Shown here one piece after another: positions 18,195 through 27,716 of a DNA stretch of 64,000 nucleotides. The stretch comes from RHKK01 sp964596245. Lineage in GTDB: Bacteria > Patescibacteriota > Patescibacteriia > 2-12-FULL-60-25. The notes below the pieces were generated by a model, which was not told where the DNA came from, ran no database searches, and saw nothing but the letters and a program-made list of their open reading frames with translations. Positions within the stretch are counted from its first letter, which is position 1. Each line of letters starts with the position of its first letter. The translations under genes and the position numbers were made by a program. Location of the stretch: the NCBI GenBank assembly GCA_964596245.1, contig CAZQSK010000001.1, positions 1 to 64,000 on the forward strand, given 5' to 3'.

Positions 18195-20320
18195 GCCGTA
18201 TCAGCAACCGGGTACTGGCTCTTGGTGAGCTGATCAACAACGCGTCCGAGCCCCTCTGCGTCTTTCAACAGAATATAGGCATCGAAGAGGGGCATGAGCT
18301 CACGAGAACTAAGGAGCGCGTACGGGAATGGCGCTTCCATCGCCTTCTTGATCTCCTTCGCACCCTCCAAACGAATGGACTCATCGTTATTCTGCGCCGC
18401 CTTGTCGTACATGAGCGTCAACCCGTAATTCCACGAACCCATGCCGTTGTCCGGATCAAAGTCACGTACATCCTTAAAGACTTGAATGGCATTATCAAGC
18501 TGACCGAGCTGTAGATACAAACGGGCCAATCCATAATGCAATTGCTGACGCTTGGGGCTCGAGGCAATGGCGCGCTTATACATCTCCAAAGCCGTAGCCG
18601 ATTCGGACGGAATCAAGGGCAATATCTCCTGAGCCAAACGCGCGTAGATATAAAGCGGATGCGTATTGTTTGGATGGCGACGCACCTCTTCTTCACAGAG
18701 CGCCTTGGCCAACGCGTAAATCTCCTGCCACTGCGGAATGCGATTGAATTGTCCGCCGGCCACAATCGAGATCACGTTACGCGACAGCAGGAACGACTGT
18801 TCATCCTTATACATCGTCGGAATCTCCGAAGCCGTTTTGGCGTAGTTATACGCCATGGCAGGATTGAACGAGAACACAGAGTTCCCCTGCAACGAAATGC
18901 GAGATGCTTCAAAAGGCAGGTAAGACGTGCGATAAACCAGGAACACGGCAAGCAATTGAATCACCGTGAACATGATCAACGGCGCGTCACGATGACCTTC
19001 CGTTTTCACCGCCTTCACCGTCTCAGGATCGCGCTCGCCGACGAATTCCCCCTTTGTCGCCGCAATGATCAAGCCGAACAGCAGAAAGCTCATCGAGAAA
19101 CCAGCCGGATGGTCGAACACGAACAGGTTTTGGACAAAATACGCAATCGGCAATGAGAACAGAATGGCCGCAATCGGCAAATCGATCCATTTTTTACGAT
19201 ACGCATGCCATGTCGAGTAGAAAATCGCTCCATACATCGCAAAGAACGTGATGAAGCCAAGAATACCCGTCATTGAAAGCACATCGAGCACCGTGTTATG
19301 CGAGCGATCAAACCAGGTTTCGTATTGACCGAAGCGAAGCGATTCAGGATTGAATTTTGCATTAAAGATGATGTGGAAGTTATCCAATCCCCAACCCGTA
19401 ATCGGACGGTCCAAGAAGCCGGCCCAAGCGATCTTCCATGCAATCAAACGAGTCGAAACCGTGGCATTAAAGTTCGTAAGACGGGCTAACGGCGATGTGG
19501 CGATAAACGGTACGTCACGGAACGCATAGAGCGCGCCATAAGCCAGCATCAACACGGCAAGGCCCCCGAATACCACTTTCTTTGTCTTTTTGCTTGGGCT
19601 GAAGATACCCACATACAAGGCAAAAGCCACGATACCGGCGCCAAGACCGACCAATGCACCACGAGACTGCGCCAAGATAAAGGCAATAATATCCAGGAAG
19701 CCGATGATCACATACACGATGCGTGCATTGCGGGACGGCACGCGCCAGAACAACAGCGCCAGGAAGAACAGGTTGAAAATCTGGTACGCCGCCATGTAAA
19801 TCGGGTTATCGAGCAATCCACCGACGCGCGGACCCGCCGGAAACATGAGGAGGTTGGGGTTCGCCTTCTGCATCATCGCAATCAGAGCCATGATCGCGGA
19901 TAGCACAACCTGGTAATTCAAGAGACGCTTCCAGTCAGCCCAGGTCTTCAACAATCCGACGGCCATCGTAAGCCATGCGAGGAAATGGAGCAGCGTGAAC
20001 AAACCGTTCATGCGCTCTTGGTTCCCCCACCATGAACGCATCGGATCAATACCGAAGATAGTCGAGAGCAGCAAGGCGCCAAAATAGGACAAAATCGCTA
20101 GGTACAGGTAGTGCTTCCCCGGGCGATGGGCCGGGTCCATCCACGCCAGCGCCAAATACGCCGGGAAGGTCAAACCGATGAGGAATTGAAAGGCGATTAA
20201 CTTAGAAAAGACGAATGGGAAGATAACGACCGGAATGAATACCAGCGGTAGGAGCAGTCCTCCGTACACACCGATATAGGTAATGGCTTTAAAGACCCTG
20301 AGGGCGGTTGCGCGGTTCAT
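18195..20320 (-). CDS. O-antigen ligase/polymerase-like membrane protein with C-terminal TPRs (C-terminus lost in gap)
   Basis: About 708 residues are visible from ATG 20320; an ATG 7 codons earlier is less likely. The N-terminal 430 residues hold about twelve transmembrane helices with a large loop containing GWGLDNFHIIF and the histidine motif FDRSHNTVLD, typical of the Wzy/WaaL superfamily that polymerises or ligates lipid-linked glycans on the outer side of the membrane. From about residue 520 the protein is helical with TPR-like units (LHYGLARLYLQLGQLDNAIQ). This ligase-plus-TPR layout is known in bacterial glycosylation systems and suggests protein or surface-glycan ligation (inference). 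Confidence 0.82.
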
Positions 20321-20354
20321 AGATGCTGCGCAGCGTATCACGCAACACCGGGCA

Positions 20355-20388
20355 AAACAAAACCCCCGCCGAAGCGGGGGTTTTGTTT
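20355..20388 (-). terminator. Strong bidirectional terminator after the S-layer candidate
   Basis: A perfect 15-bp stem (20355-20369 with 20374-20388) is closed by a CGAA/TTCG tetraloop, with a C/G core and A/T-rich ends that give a U-tract on either strand. It lies 48 bases past the stop of the 1306-residue gene. Confidence 0.9.
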
Positions 20389-20436
20389 CCCTTTAGTCTT
20401 GGGTTTTTGAGACCCGCGACCATCAGGCTACGAGGA

Positions 20437-23400
20437 TTAACGGCTCAACACAGACTGCTGTGTGAGGTCTTCCACGTAGAGGTCTTCCGTCCAGTCACGC
20501 GAGCCGCCGGCAGTACCGGAAGCGTACGAGTGCGGAACTTCAGACAAGTCGGACCAGACGAACGTACCACGAGTCGTGGAACCACCCGACGGGGCAGCGC
20601 CCGTGTCGATGTTCGGACCACGCATGCTCGAGGCGAGCACGTTCGAGAGGTAACCCGTCACAGGAGCGGCCGAGGAGTTGCGGAGGAAGTTGAGCGAGAA
20701 TGAGTCGCCCGAGTCCACCGTACCACCGACCGTCGCGTGCAAGGTGTAGATGTTACCGGAGCCAGCGATCGTTTCTTCGTTGGTGAAGACGACGACGATG
20801 TTACCGGAGGTTTCACCCGCAGCCGGACCGCCCGTGTAGTAGTCGACACTGGTCGCGGAGGTGATAGCGATATCAGCCTGAGCGATGTCAGTGGAACCCT
20901 TACGGAGGCGGAAGTTCGACATGGTGAAGCTCGAGTTAGCGTCACCCTTCGACCAGCTGAACACAATCTTCTTCAAGCCCACAGAGCCAGCGGCGTCAGC
21001 CGAGACCTGGAACTTGTAGAGGTCCATGTCGAGACCAGCGGAGAGAGTCGTCGTCGAGAGCGACTGGCGAGTCACAACCGGCTTGGTCTTGCGAAGCACG
21101 AACGAGTTGCCATCGTTAGCAGTCGTCGTGGTAGCCGCGTAGAGGCGGTCACCAGAAGCGCTACCGTTGGCGCGGATGTTCAAGACGTTCGCGTAGTTCG
21201 TGTCCCAGTCACCCGTGGTGATGTACTTACCGAGGCCGAGCGCCATGGTGTTACCAGAGCGAGCCTGACCGGTGGTGGCACCAGAGACAGACGATGAGGA
21301 GACGACGTTCGCGAGCTTACCCCAGAGCTGGAAGGTGGCAGAGCCGTCCTTCGGAACCACGATCGTGGAGCCCGTGAGGTCAATATCCTTGTTGGCGTAC
21401 TGGCCGCTCGGGAAGGTCGTAAAGCCCTTCACAGCGCCATCCTTAGCAACGGACACCATCGTAAAGTTGGCGGCGTCACCAGTGGAGGTCACGTTGATGC
21501 GATCAAGGACCACATCTTCGTATTGAGCCGTAGCCTTGAACTGAGCGAAGTTCTGCCAGACCGCACCACCGTCACCCACGAGAATCGTGGACTGGCGAAG
21601 GTTGTCCGGAGTAACCGTGAGCGTACCAGCCGAACGAATCGTCTGGACGAGCACCTGCGAACCGGCCGTGGCGTTACCCGTCACCTGGGAGGTGAGCGTG
21701 GCGGTCACGGAGTTGGCTTCCTGGTCTTCGGCGGTGACATCGGTCGCGGCGGTAAGGATACCGACAGCGATGTAGTCAGCCGTGCCTTCAACCGTGGAGT
21801 CAGCCGTACACTTCACGACGAGCGTCTTTGAGGTGCCCTTCGGAATGACGACGTTCATGTTCGTGATGTTCATCGTGCCGGCCGTCGTGTCCGGAGACTG
21901 CGACAAACCAACCTGATTATCACCGTCGAACAAAGCACATGACGTCACAACGTCATCGGCGGTGCCGACAGCGTAGGTGGAGTTGTCCAACGAACCGATG
22001 GCCGTGAGTTTCACCGTCTTAACGGCGATGTCGCTCTGGTCACCAGCTGTGAAGACGAAGCCGACCGTCGGGATACCAGCCTGCTTCTTGACCGCCGTTG
22101 AGGCGCTCGGGGAAGCGGCGAGGGAAACCGAGAGGTTGGAGGCCTTCACCGTCATGAGGTTACCGTTGATCGTGGCGTTCGGAACGATCTTCGACGTGGC
22201 GAGGAATTCGCCCGTGCTCACGACGCGAACGTCTGAGGAGCCGAAGAGAACGCTCGAACCGTCCGCGTGGACGACACGATACTGGTTGTTACCGTCCTGG
22301 GAGAACTGACCGTTGCCGTCATCGGAACCATTGTAGAGGTCCGCGGTGATGGCGAGGTTCAGGACCTGGCCGGCGTTGATGTTGCGGGAGTCCGAAAGGG
22401 TGATCAAACAGCTGGCGGCGGAGCCGGTGGAGCTGGCTGCACAACCCGACGGAATGCTGGTCGGACCCATCCAGGTCTCACCGGTGTCAAGATTCTTGAT
22501 CTTGATGTCGCGGAAATATTCCGTGCCGGCTGAACCCTTAATGAGGTCGGAGGAGGTATTACCCTGGATGCTGAAATCCACGTTGCGGATTTCAAGCGTG
22601 TTGTCCGGGGAAGTCAACGAGAAACGATAGAGGACGACGTCCTGCGTACCCTTTGCAACGTTGCTGGTCACAGGGCCGTTGAAGGCAACCGTGAGCTGAC
22701 CACCCTGAGTCGTGACTTCGATGTAGTTCGTTGAGGAACCATCGAACGAACCCTGGCTAGCAGCCGTACAACCACCCGTAGCCGTGGAAGCGATACAGAT
22801 CGCAGCACCGGCATTGTAGAGACGGTCGATGGCGTAGACGTCCGTCGTATATTCGACGTAGGTCTTGATCGTGCGATCAGCGCGGCCAGCGACTTTCGCC
22901 TGAAGGGAGAAGGTCTTGGTCGTACCGTTCGAGATCACGTAAGCCGGGTTGAAGGTGAGGACGATCTTGTCACCGACGACCGAAGCGGTCGAGGCAACCA
23001 AGGTCGAACCCTGGTAAAGCTTCAAGTCAGTCAAGTCCGAGTTCGAAATCGAACCGGCCTGAATGAGCGTGATGCGGCGAACTTCGATGTCGTTGGTGTT
23101 AGCCGTCAACTTGAAGTTCGAGACTTCGGCGTTCTGAGCACCGATGTTCGGGTTGGTCGGAGTCGTGCCCTTCTGGACATCGAGACGGCCGGCCAAGGTC
23201 GTACCAACGGTGAACACGTTGCCGCGCACCGGGAACGAACCGGACACCGTACCGGAACCGCTGATCAAGACGGAAGCGGCGTCGGACAATTCAAACGAGT
23301 GCTGACCACCAGCGGTGGACGGGCTCGAGAAGTCACCGACGAGGACAATCGACTTGGTCTGACCGGCAGGAACAGTGATGTTCAAGCCATTGAACTCCGT

Positions 23401-24357
23401 GACGTTCGTCGAGGAGTTGATCGTGCGGCCCGTCGTCAAACGGGTGCCGTTGCCATCATAGAGGTACACGTTCGCCAAGTCCGAGGCGGCACCGACGCCA
23501 ATGCGGCGGATGCGGAGACCCGTGACCAAAGCGTCAGCGGAACCACCCATGATGTTGAACTTCGACAGCATGACGCTGGCGGCGTTCTTCGGAACTGTCG
23601 CGGCAGCCGGGGTGTCGGAGGCGAGAGTCACCGTGACGCTACCACCCGTGGTCGGCACCGTGCCGCACAAGGCGATGACATCAGCGAGCTGACATTCGCG
23701 ACCGGCAACGTCCGTGCCGTTCGAGTAGGTGATGGTCGTCGTGTTGACGTACATCGGATTGAAGCCGTTGGAGGCGAAGACGGCATCAGACGTGATGCGG
23801 CGCTTCATGCCACCCCACACAACGTAGCGCGATGAGTCACCCGCGTAGGTGATCAACGAGCCATCCGGGTGAACCGGGGTCGAGACCGAAGAACCGACCG
23901 TGTAGTTCACGAAGAAGGAGTCCGGAACGTCGACCACGCGCGAGGCCCAGGAGGCGCCGTAGAGCGAGGTAGCGACTGCTTCGGATTCGACCCAGTGAAG
24001 CACGCCACCGAGGGTGACGGCGTACACTTTCGGATCGGTCTGAATCTTAACCAATTTGGTACCCGGGCGAATGGTGACGTTTCCACCGATCAAGATCGAC
24101 GCGAGCTCCGTGTCGGAGATCGTGCGGACCGAGGAAAAGTCCATGAACCAGGAGAAATACGTCTTTTCGTTGGGGAAGACGTAGCGCTTGCCGTCGGCGG
24201 CGTAGTAATACACGGCCGGGCCAGAGGCCTTGATGAGATCACCGGCCATGGCAGCGGACGCAGCGCTCGGAAGAGCGAAGGTACCGACACCGACGGACCA
24301 GGCGATCGTCGTCAATGCGACGAAGCTGGAGAAAATTTTCTTAAGGATGTTTCCCAT
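20437..24357 (-). CDS. Large secreted surface protein, probable S-layer protein
   Basis: 1306 residues with an N-terminal signal sequence (about 1-35, ending ASAAMA). Residues about 38-165 form the module with DGKRYVFPNEKTYFSW, GNVTIRPGTKLVK and KVYAV that recurs in two other proteins of this window; a shorter related unit follows (GSLITYAGDSSRYVVW). The rest is low in charge, rich in Thr, Ser, Val and Gly, and repeats beta-rich units of roughly 100-130 residues with phrases such as VPAGQTKSIVLVGDF and VPKGTSKTLVVKC. Codon choice is visibly more restricted than in neighbours, as expected for a very highly expressed protein. Size, composition and a strong terminator support an S-layer or dominant surface protein; no anchor motif is recognised. 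It lies downstream of a sigma/DUF5667 pair. Confidence 0.8.
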   Translation of the reverse strand: MGNILKKIFSSFVALTTIAWSVGVGTFALPSAASAAMAGDLIKASGPAVYYYAADGKRYVFPNEKTYFSWFMDFSSVRTISDTELASILIGGNVTIRPGTKLVKIQTDPKVYAVTLGGVLHWVESEAVATSLYGASWASRVVDVPDSFFVNYTVGSSVSTPVHPDGSLITYAGDSSRYVVWGGMKRRITSDAVFASNGFNPMYVNTTTITYSNGTDVAGRECQLADVIALCGTVPTTGGSVTVTLASDTPAAATVPKNAASVMLSKFNIMGGSADALVTGLRIRRIGVGAASDLANVYLYDGNGTRLTTGRTINSSTNVTEFNGLNITVPAGQTKSIVLVGDFSSPSTAGGQHSFELSDAASVLISGSGTVSGSFPVRGNVFTVGTTLAGRLDVQKGTTPTNPNIGAQNAEVSNFKLTANTNDIEVRRITLIQAGSISNSDLTDLKLYQGSTLVASTASVVGDKIVLTFNPAYVISNGTTKTFSLQAKVAGRADRTIKTYVEYTTDVYAIDRLYNAGAAICIASTATGGCTAASQGSFDGSSTNYIEVTTQGGQLTVAFNGPVTSNVAKGTQDVVLYRFSLTSPDNTLEIRNVDFSIQGNTSSDLIKGSAGTEYFRDIKIKNLDTGETWMGPTSIPSGCAASSTGSAASCLITLSDSRNINAGQVLNLAITADLYNGSDDGNGQFSQDGNNQYRVVHADGSSVLFGSSDVRVVSTGEFLATSKIVPNATINGNLMTVKASNLSVSLAASPSASTAVKKQAGIPTVGFVFTAGDQSDIAVKTVKLTAIGSLDNSTYAVGTADDVVTSCALFDGDNQVGLSQSPDTTAGTMNITNMNVVIPKGTSKTLVVKCTADSTVEGTADYIAVGILTAATDVTAEDQEANSVTATLTSQVTGNATAGSQVLVQTIRSAGTLTVTPDNLRQSTILVGDGGAVWQNFAQFKATAQYEDVVLDRINVTSTGDAANFTMVSVAKDGAVKGFTTFPSGQYANKDIDLTGSTIVVPKDGSATFQLWGKLANVVSSSSVSGATTGQARSGNTMALGLGKYITTGDWDTNYANVLNIRANGSASGDRLYAATTTTANDGNSFVLRKTKPVVTRQSLSTTTLSAGLDMDLYKFQVSADAAGSVGLKKIVFSWSKGDANSSFTMSNFRLRKGSTDIAQADIAITSATSVDYYTGGPAAGETSGNIVVVFTNEETIAGSGNIYTLHATVGGTVDSGDSFSLNFLRNSSAAPVTGYLSNVLASSMRGPNIDTGAAPSGGSTTRGTFVWSDLSEVPHSYASGTAGGSRDWTEDLYVEDLTQQSVLSR

Positions 24358-24400
24358 AGGGAAGTAGTTGGATTTTACTCTAAGAATAGCGACTCCCGGT

Positions 24401-24418
24401 CTCCGATTTATATCGGAG
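24401..24418 (-). promoter_or_regulatory. 5' mRNA hairpin of the S-layer candidate
   Basis: CTCCGAT (24401-24407) and ATCGGAG (24412-24418) form a perfect 7-bp stem with a 4-base loop. If transcription starts just after the -10 at 24426-24431, this hairpin is at the very 5' end of the mRNA, as in known transcript-stabilising leaders (inference). Confidence 0.45.
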
Positions 24419-24425
24419 TCGACCT

Positions 24426-24434
24426 TTTATACCA
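24426..24434 (-). promoter_or_regulatory. Extended -10 promoter of the S-layer candidate
   Basis: On the minus strand TGG is followed by TATAAA, an extended -10 (TGn plus a 5/6 match to TATAAT). No good -35 is seen. It predicts a leader of about 60 bases. Confidence 0.45.
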
Positions 24435-24454
24435 GGGTCTTGTGGGGTTAAGGC

Positions 24455-24549
24455 ACGAGCGAAAGCGAAGACTCGACTATGTCGAGAGTTCTCCCGCTCG
24501 TCAGGACGCCTCTGCTGGGCAGGGTCGCCCTGGTTGCGGGAGAACCAGG
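24455..24549 (-). promoter_or_regulatory. Structured intergenic element with mutually exclusive inverted repeats
   Basis: Between the DUF5667 gene and the S-layer candidate lie several perfect inverted repeats: 24529-24535 with 24543-24549 (7 bp), 24455-24461 with 24495-24501 (7 bp) enclosing 24472-24477 with 24481-24486 (6 bp). A 10-bp pairing, 24488-24497 with 24536-24545, would disrupt the first two. Such alternatives fit an attenuator or other cis-acting RNA; read on the plus strand, the 24529-24549 hairpin is followed by a T-rich run and could instead be an ordinary terminator. Confidence 0.45.
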
Positions 24550-24559
24550 TTTTATTGTT

Positions 24560-25699
24560 TTATTTTGGTGGTGTGGTACCGGATGAAGTGGATGTCGGAG
24601 CAGCGGGCGCGACCGAAGTCGGCACGGTTGAAGAAGAGGCCAATGCGAAATTCGCCTCAGCCTGGGCGGCAGCTGTGGCTGCTTCGTGCAATTTGTCGGT
24701 GACCTCATCGAGCTTGTTCTCATCCAAAAGCACGCGCACCTCTTGTAAGGTCGCGCTGGCTGCATTGATCTGAAAGGCGGATGAACTAGCCGTAAGCAGG
24801 TCCAAAGACACGGAAGTTGAAGACGTCATCGAAGAAGACGTTGATTGATCCGGAATGGTACTAGAGGGGGAAACGGCGCGCAACCGTTCAGCCGTTCCTG
24901 TCAAACTCGCCTGAATACCAACAACCTTGCTTTCGATGGCATTCGCAACTTCTTCATCGGTGATGATCTCCTTTGATTCCGGATCAGCCTTAACATCAAT
25001 CATAACTTCAACAGCGGTTACGCCGGTTTGCAGAGCTGCGGTTTCTGCTTCTGCCATGGTGGATTTTACTTCCTGCGCCACCGCATCCTTCACCTGCTTA
25101 AGCTCCTGCACAACTTCGCCACTCTTTTGATCAACCAACTTCGCCACTTCGGCTGCCTTGGGACCCTTTTCTTGCTTCACATCCCTCAACTGATTCTTCA
25201 CGGTATCCAAATCACGCTTAAGCCCCTTGGCTGCCTCCTTCAAACGCGCACTGGATTCGGGATTCGGCTGCGCGGCGATCGTTTTGATTTCCTCCACGCG
25301 GCGATCGACATATTCGGTCTTTAATTTAATACGCTCAGACTTGTCTGAAATGAACGCCATACGCGTCTGCTCGCCGGCGAGCTTGATCGGATAGAGAAAA
25401 TCACCAGGCACTGAACGCTCGGAAGCGGAGACGCCGACCAATGAACCACCGAGCACCGTAACCAAGATCGACATCATGGCCAAAGCAGGAGCGCGCACAA
25501 AATCAAAGGCACGTGCCGGAACAAATGCGCGCAATGCTTTCATGCGGCTCGGCTGCTGCATCGCGCCCGAAGCGAACGATTGTTTTGCATCGCTCACCAA
25601 ACGCTCTCGCGTACGCAAAACCCACGCCTGATCAGGCACGATTCCACGCTCCGTCGATCGGACGGCAGCGAACTTCCGCAGAATATCGTGCTTGCTCAT
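24560..25699 (-). CDS. Membrane-anchored DUF5667 protein, probable anti-sigma or surface-stress partner
   Basis: 379 residues. An N-terminal cytoplasmic part of about 68 residues (basic, helical, HDILRKF start) precedes a single transmembrane helix (about 70-92). The extracytoplasmic part begins with the DUF5667-type segment ERSVPGDFLYPIKLAGEQTRMAF and continues as long charged helices with coiled-coil character, ending in a Ser/Thr/Pro-rich tail. It overlaps the sigma-factor stop by 4 bases (ATGA), the usual arrangement of sigma and anti-sigma genes. The anti-sigma role is inferred from topology and coupling; no zinc-binding anti-sigma motif is visible. Confidence 0.7.
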   Translation of the reverse strand: MSKHDILRKFAAVRSTERGIVPDQAWVLRTRERLVSDAKQSFASGAMQQPSRMKALRAFVPARAFDFVRAPALAMMSILVTVLGGSLVGVSASERSVPGDFLYPIKLAGEQTRMAFISDKSERIKLKTEYVDRRVEEIKTIAAQPNPESSARLKEAAKGLKRDLDTVKNQLRDVKQEKGPKAAEVAKLVDQKSGEVVQELKQVKDAVAQEVKSTMAEAETAALQTGVTAVEVMIDVKADPESKEIITDEEVANAIESKVVGIQASLTGTAERLRAVSPSSTIPDQSTSSSMTSSTSVSLDLLTASSSAFQINAASATLQEVRVLLDENKLDEVTDKLHEAATAAAQAEANFALASSSTVPTSVAPAAPTSTSSGTTPPK

Positions 25700-26283
25700 G
25701 GCGTGGGTAAGGGGGGTGTGGGGGAATCGAGTGCCTCCAACGCCTTGATAGCGCGGTGGTAAATCACTCGGACATGTCCAGGAGTCTTTTCCAGGATTTT
25801 GGCGATATCGCCGTAGCTCAATCCATCGATGAGACGGAGAGTGAGCACATCCCGGAAATCGTCCTTGAGACGACTGATCTGATCGAGCAGGAGCCCGAGA
25901 TCGGCTTTTGCCTCAATCATGGCCCGCTGACGATTACCGTCAGAAAACGGGCGCTCAGTATTAGAAGACGTATTTTCATCTGAAAACGTTACAGACAAGG
26001 GGACACTTGGCTCAGCTTGGCGAAAATAGTCCACAACCAAGTTACGGGCCATCTTATAGAGCAGGGCACGAACATTACCGATTTCTTTGTCTTTCAAGAC
26101 GTATTGCCAAAACCTGAGGAAGGTTTCGGAAGTTACATCCTCAGCAGCTTCACGAGACGGAAGCTTAAGATAGACAAAGCGGTAGATCTGAATGACATAA
26201 CGATCGTAAATACGTCCAAAGGCTTCCGCGTCCTGATGAGAGCGGATTCGATAAAGATAAAACTGGTCAACGATATGCTTCAT
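25696..26283 (-). CDS. ECF-type RNA polymerase sigma factor
   Basis: About 195 residues from ATG 26283; an alternative start at 26313 adds ten residues. Region 2 is clear (FGRIYDRYVIQIYRFVYLKL, then AAEDVTSETFLRFWQYV), as is region 4 with a helix-turn-helix (RLIDGLSYGDIAKILEKTPG, VRVIYHRAIKALE). There is no region 3, as expected for the ECF group. It is cotranscribed with a membrane DUF5667 protein and lies upstream of the S-layer candidate on the same strand, so it may answer to cell-surface state (inference). A TTGCCT/TCTAAT promoter precedes it. Confidence 0.88.
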   Translation of the reverse strand: MKHIVDQFYLYRIRSHQDAEAFGRIYDRYVIQIYRFVYLKLPSREAAEDVTSETFLRFWQYVLKDKEIGNVRALLYKMARNLVVDYFRQAEPSVPLSVTFSDENTSSNTERPFSDGNRQRAMIEAKADLGLLLDQISRLKDDFRDVLTLRLIDGLSYGDIAKILEKTPGHVRVIYHRAIKALEALDSPTPPLPTP

Positions 26284-26358
26284 GCGGCCGAAACACCCCC
26301 GAACCCGCATCAATGGTGCTCAGAACCTTACCCAAAACTAGCCGTTTTTGCAAGGTAA

Positions 26359-26387
26359 ATTAGATAAATTTGGCTAAAAATAGGCAA
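26359..26387 (-). promoter_or_regulatory. Promoter of the sigma/DUF5667 operon
   Basis: On the minus strand TTGCCT (26387-26382), a 17-base spacer and TCTAAT (26364-26359) lie in an A/T-rich intergenic stretch upstream of the sigma gene. It predicts a leader of roughly 70 bases. Confidence 0.4.
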
Positions 26388-26408
26388 TAAAGTTATCCAC
26401 AGTAACAA

Positions 26409-26432
26409 AAAATGGCTAATGATAGCCATTTT
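26409..26432 (-). terminator. Intrinsic terminator of the GT4 gene at 26455
   Basis: A perfect 10-bp stem, AAAATGGCTA (26409-26418) and its complement (26423-26432), with a 4-base loop, is followed on the minus strand by a run of T. It lies 22 bases past the stop at 26455. Confidence 0.8.
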
Positions 26433-26454
26433 CAAAAATAGACTCTCCCCTGCC

Positions 26455-27627
26455 TCATGCAACGGAAACGCTGGTTAACTCCTGTGGCAAATCTGCAGCC
26501 TCACGATACACATGCTCAATATCATCAAGGCGATCTTCCATGCGATGTGCACGCGCTACATGATTCCAAGCCTTGTCTGCAATCACGGCACGATCAGCTG
26601 AGCTCATTTCCGCGGCCTGAATCAAACCACGAGCAATACTACCAACATCTTGCGGACGCAAATTCAACATATGCCCTCCCGTCGCTTCGATATTGGCGGA
26701 GATGTCAGTAGCAATCACCAAGCGCGCATACTGACACGCTTCGACCATGGCCAATGACAAACCTTCGCTCGCGGTCGGAAACACATGCGCCAACGCACCG
26801 GCCTGCAGGGCCACAAGTTCTTTTCCGCTGCGTTCACCAAGCATAATCACACCCGGTGTCTTCTTTGCCATCTGAGACAACCAGGTTGCGTAACGATCGG
26901 TCTGTGCAGAACCGCCAATCAGAACAAGCGGCTTATCAGCAAACAAATCCGGGCGTTCTGCACGTGCGCGGCCATACCCTTCAACCAGCAAATGGGCCAT
27001 TTTATCTGGGATCAAACGACCTAGAAACAAAAAGTAACGATCCAAAATCAAGCCGTGTGAATCAAGATGATTGCGCATCTCCAACACATCGGGTGTGACC
27101 GGCATCGGAATAGGATGCGTCACGAATGCCGTCTGAACGCCATAGACTTCCTGACAATACGAAGCAAGCGTTTGCGAGATGGCAATCGTGCGGTGCGGGA
27201 TATGACACGCCATCCATTCACCTATACGGAAATACGCACGTGCCACGCGACCCCATTTTGCCAAGACGCGATCAATCGAGTGGAAGGTCACGATCACGGC
27301 CGCATGCGGAAACAAAAGACGCGCAAGCAATGCAAGCGGAGCAACACCCGTGCCATGCAAATGCACAACATCTGGATTCTGCGCACGTGCGGCAATCAAT
27401 GCCGTAAAGCTATGAGTGATGGCGTCCAAGTGCTTGGTGCGAATTCCAGGCGTAATCACCTGGCTAATACCGGCCGGAGCCTGGGCGCTTCCCACATACC
27501 AGCGACGACCAAAAACGATGACCTGGTGGCCACGGGATACCAAACCCTGAGCCAGGGTTTCCACGTGGCGCTCAATGCCGCCGGAACGAGCCGGCAAGCC
27601 TTTTTGACCGATCATGGCGATGATCAT
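26455..27627 (-). CDS. Family 4 glycosyltransferase
   Basis: 390 residues. IGQKGLPARSGGIERHVETLAQGL is the glycine-rich opening seen in rhamnosyl- and mannosyl-transferases of the GT4 group; YFLFLGRLIPDKMAHLLVEGY opens the donor domain, and ASEGLSLAMVEACQYARLVIATD is the E-x7-E region. It stands alone, apart from the main glycan locus, with its own terminator. A -10-like TATCCT lies upstream without a Shine-Dalgarno. Confidence 0.88.
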   Translation of the reverse strand: MIIAMIGQKGLPARSGGIERHVETLAQGLVSRGHQVIVFGRRWYVGSAQAPAGISQVITPGIRTKHLDAITHSFTALIAARAQNPDVVHLHGTGVAPLALLARLLFPHAAVIVTFHSIDRVLAKWGRVARAYFRIGEWMACHIPHRTIAISQTLASYCQEVYGVQTAFVTHPIPMPVTPDVLEMRNHLDSHGLILDRYFLFLGRLIPDKMAHLLVEGYGRARAERPDLFADKPLVLIGGSAQTDRYATWLSQMAKKTPGVIMLGERSGKELVALQAGALAHVFPTASEGLSLAMVEACQYARLVIATDISANIEATGGHMLNLRPQDVGSIARGLIQAAEMSSADRAVIADKAWNHVARAHRMEDRLDDIEHVYREAADLPQELTSVSVA

Positions 27628-27666
27628 AGCGGGTAGCTAAGGATAAGGACTTTTCATATCAAAAAA

Positions 27667-27687
27667 TCAGGATTTTGTCAATCCTGA
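27667..27687 (-). terminator. Intrinsic terminator downstream of yraN
   Basis: TCAGGATT (27667-27674) pairs with AATCCTGA (27680-27687) around a 5-base loop; on the minus strand six T follow. It lies 30 bases past the yraN stop. Confidence 0.85.
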
Positions 27688-27716
27688 ATCGCTCATATTT
27701 CTCTTATATAAGCCAT

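Noticed and set aside
18049..18240. Short frames spanning the N run
   Set aside because: They are artefacts of translating undetermined bases.
24529..24560. Plain plus-strand terminator
   Set aside because: The hairpin plus T-rich run fits one, but no plus-strand gene lies upstream; kept only as an alternative reading of the structured element.
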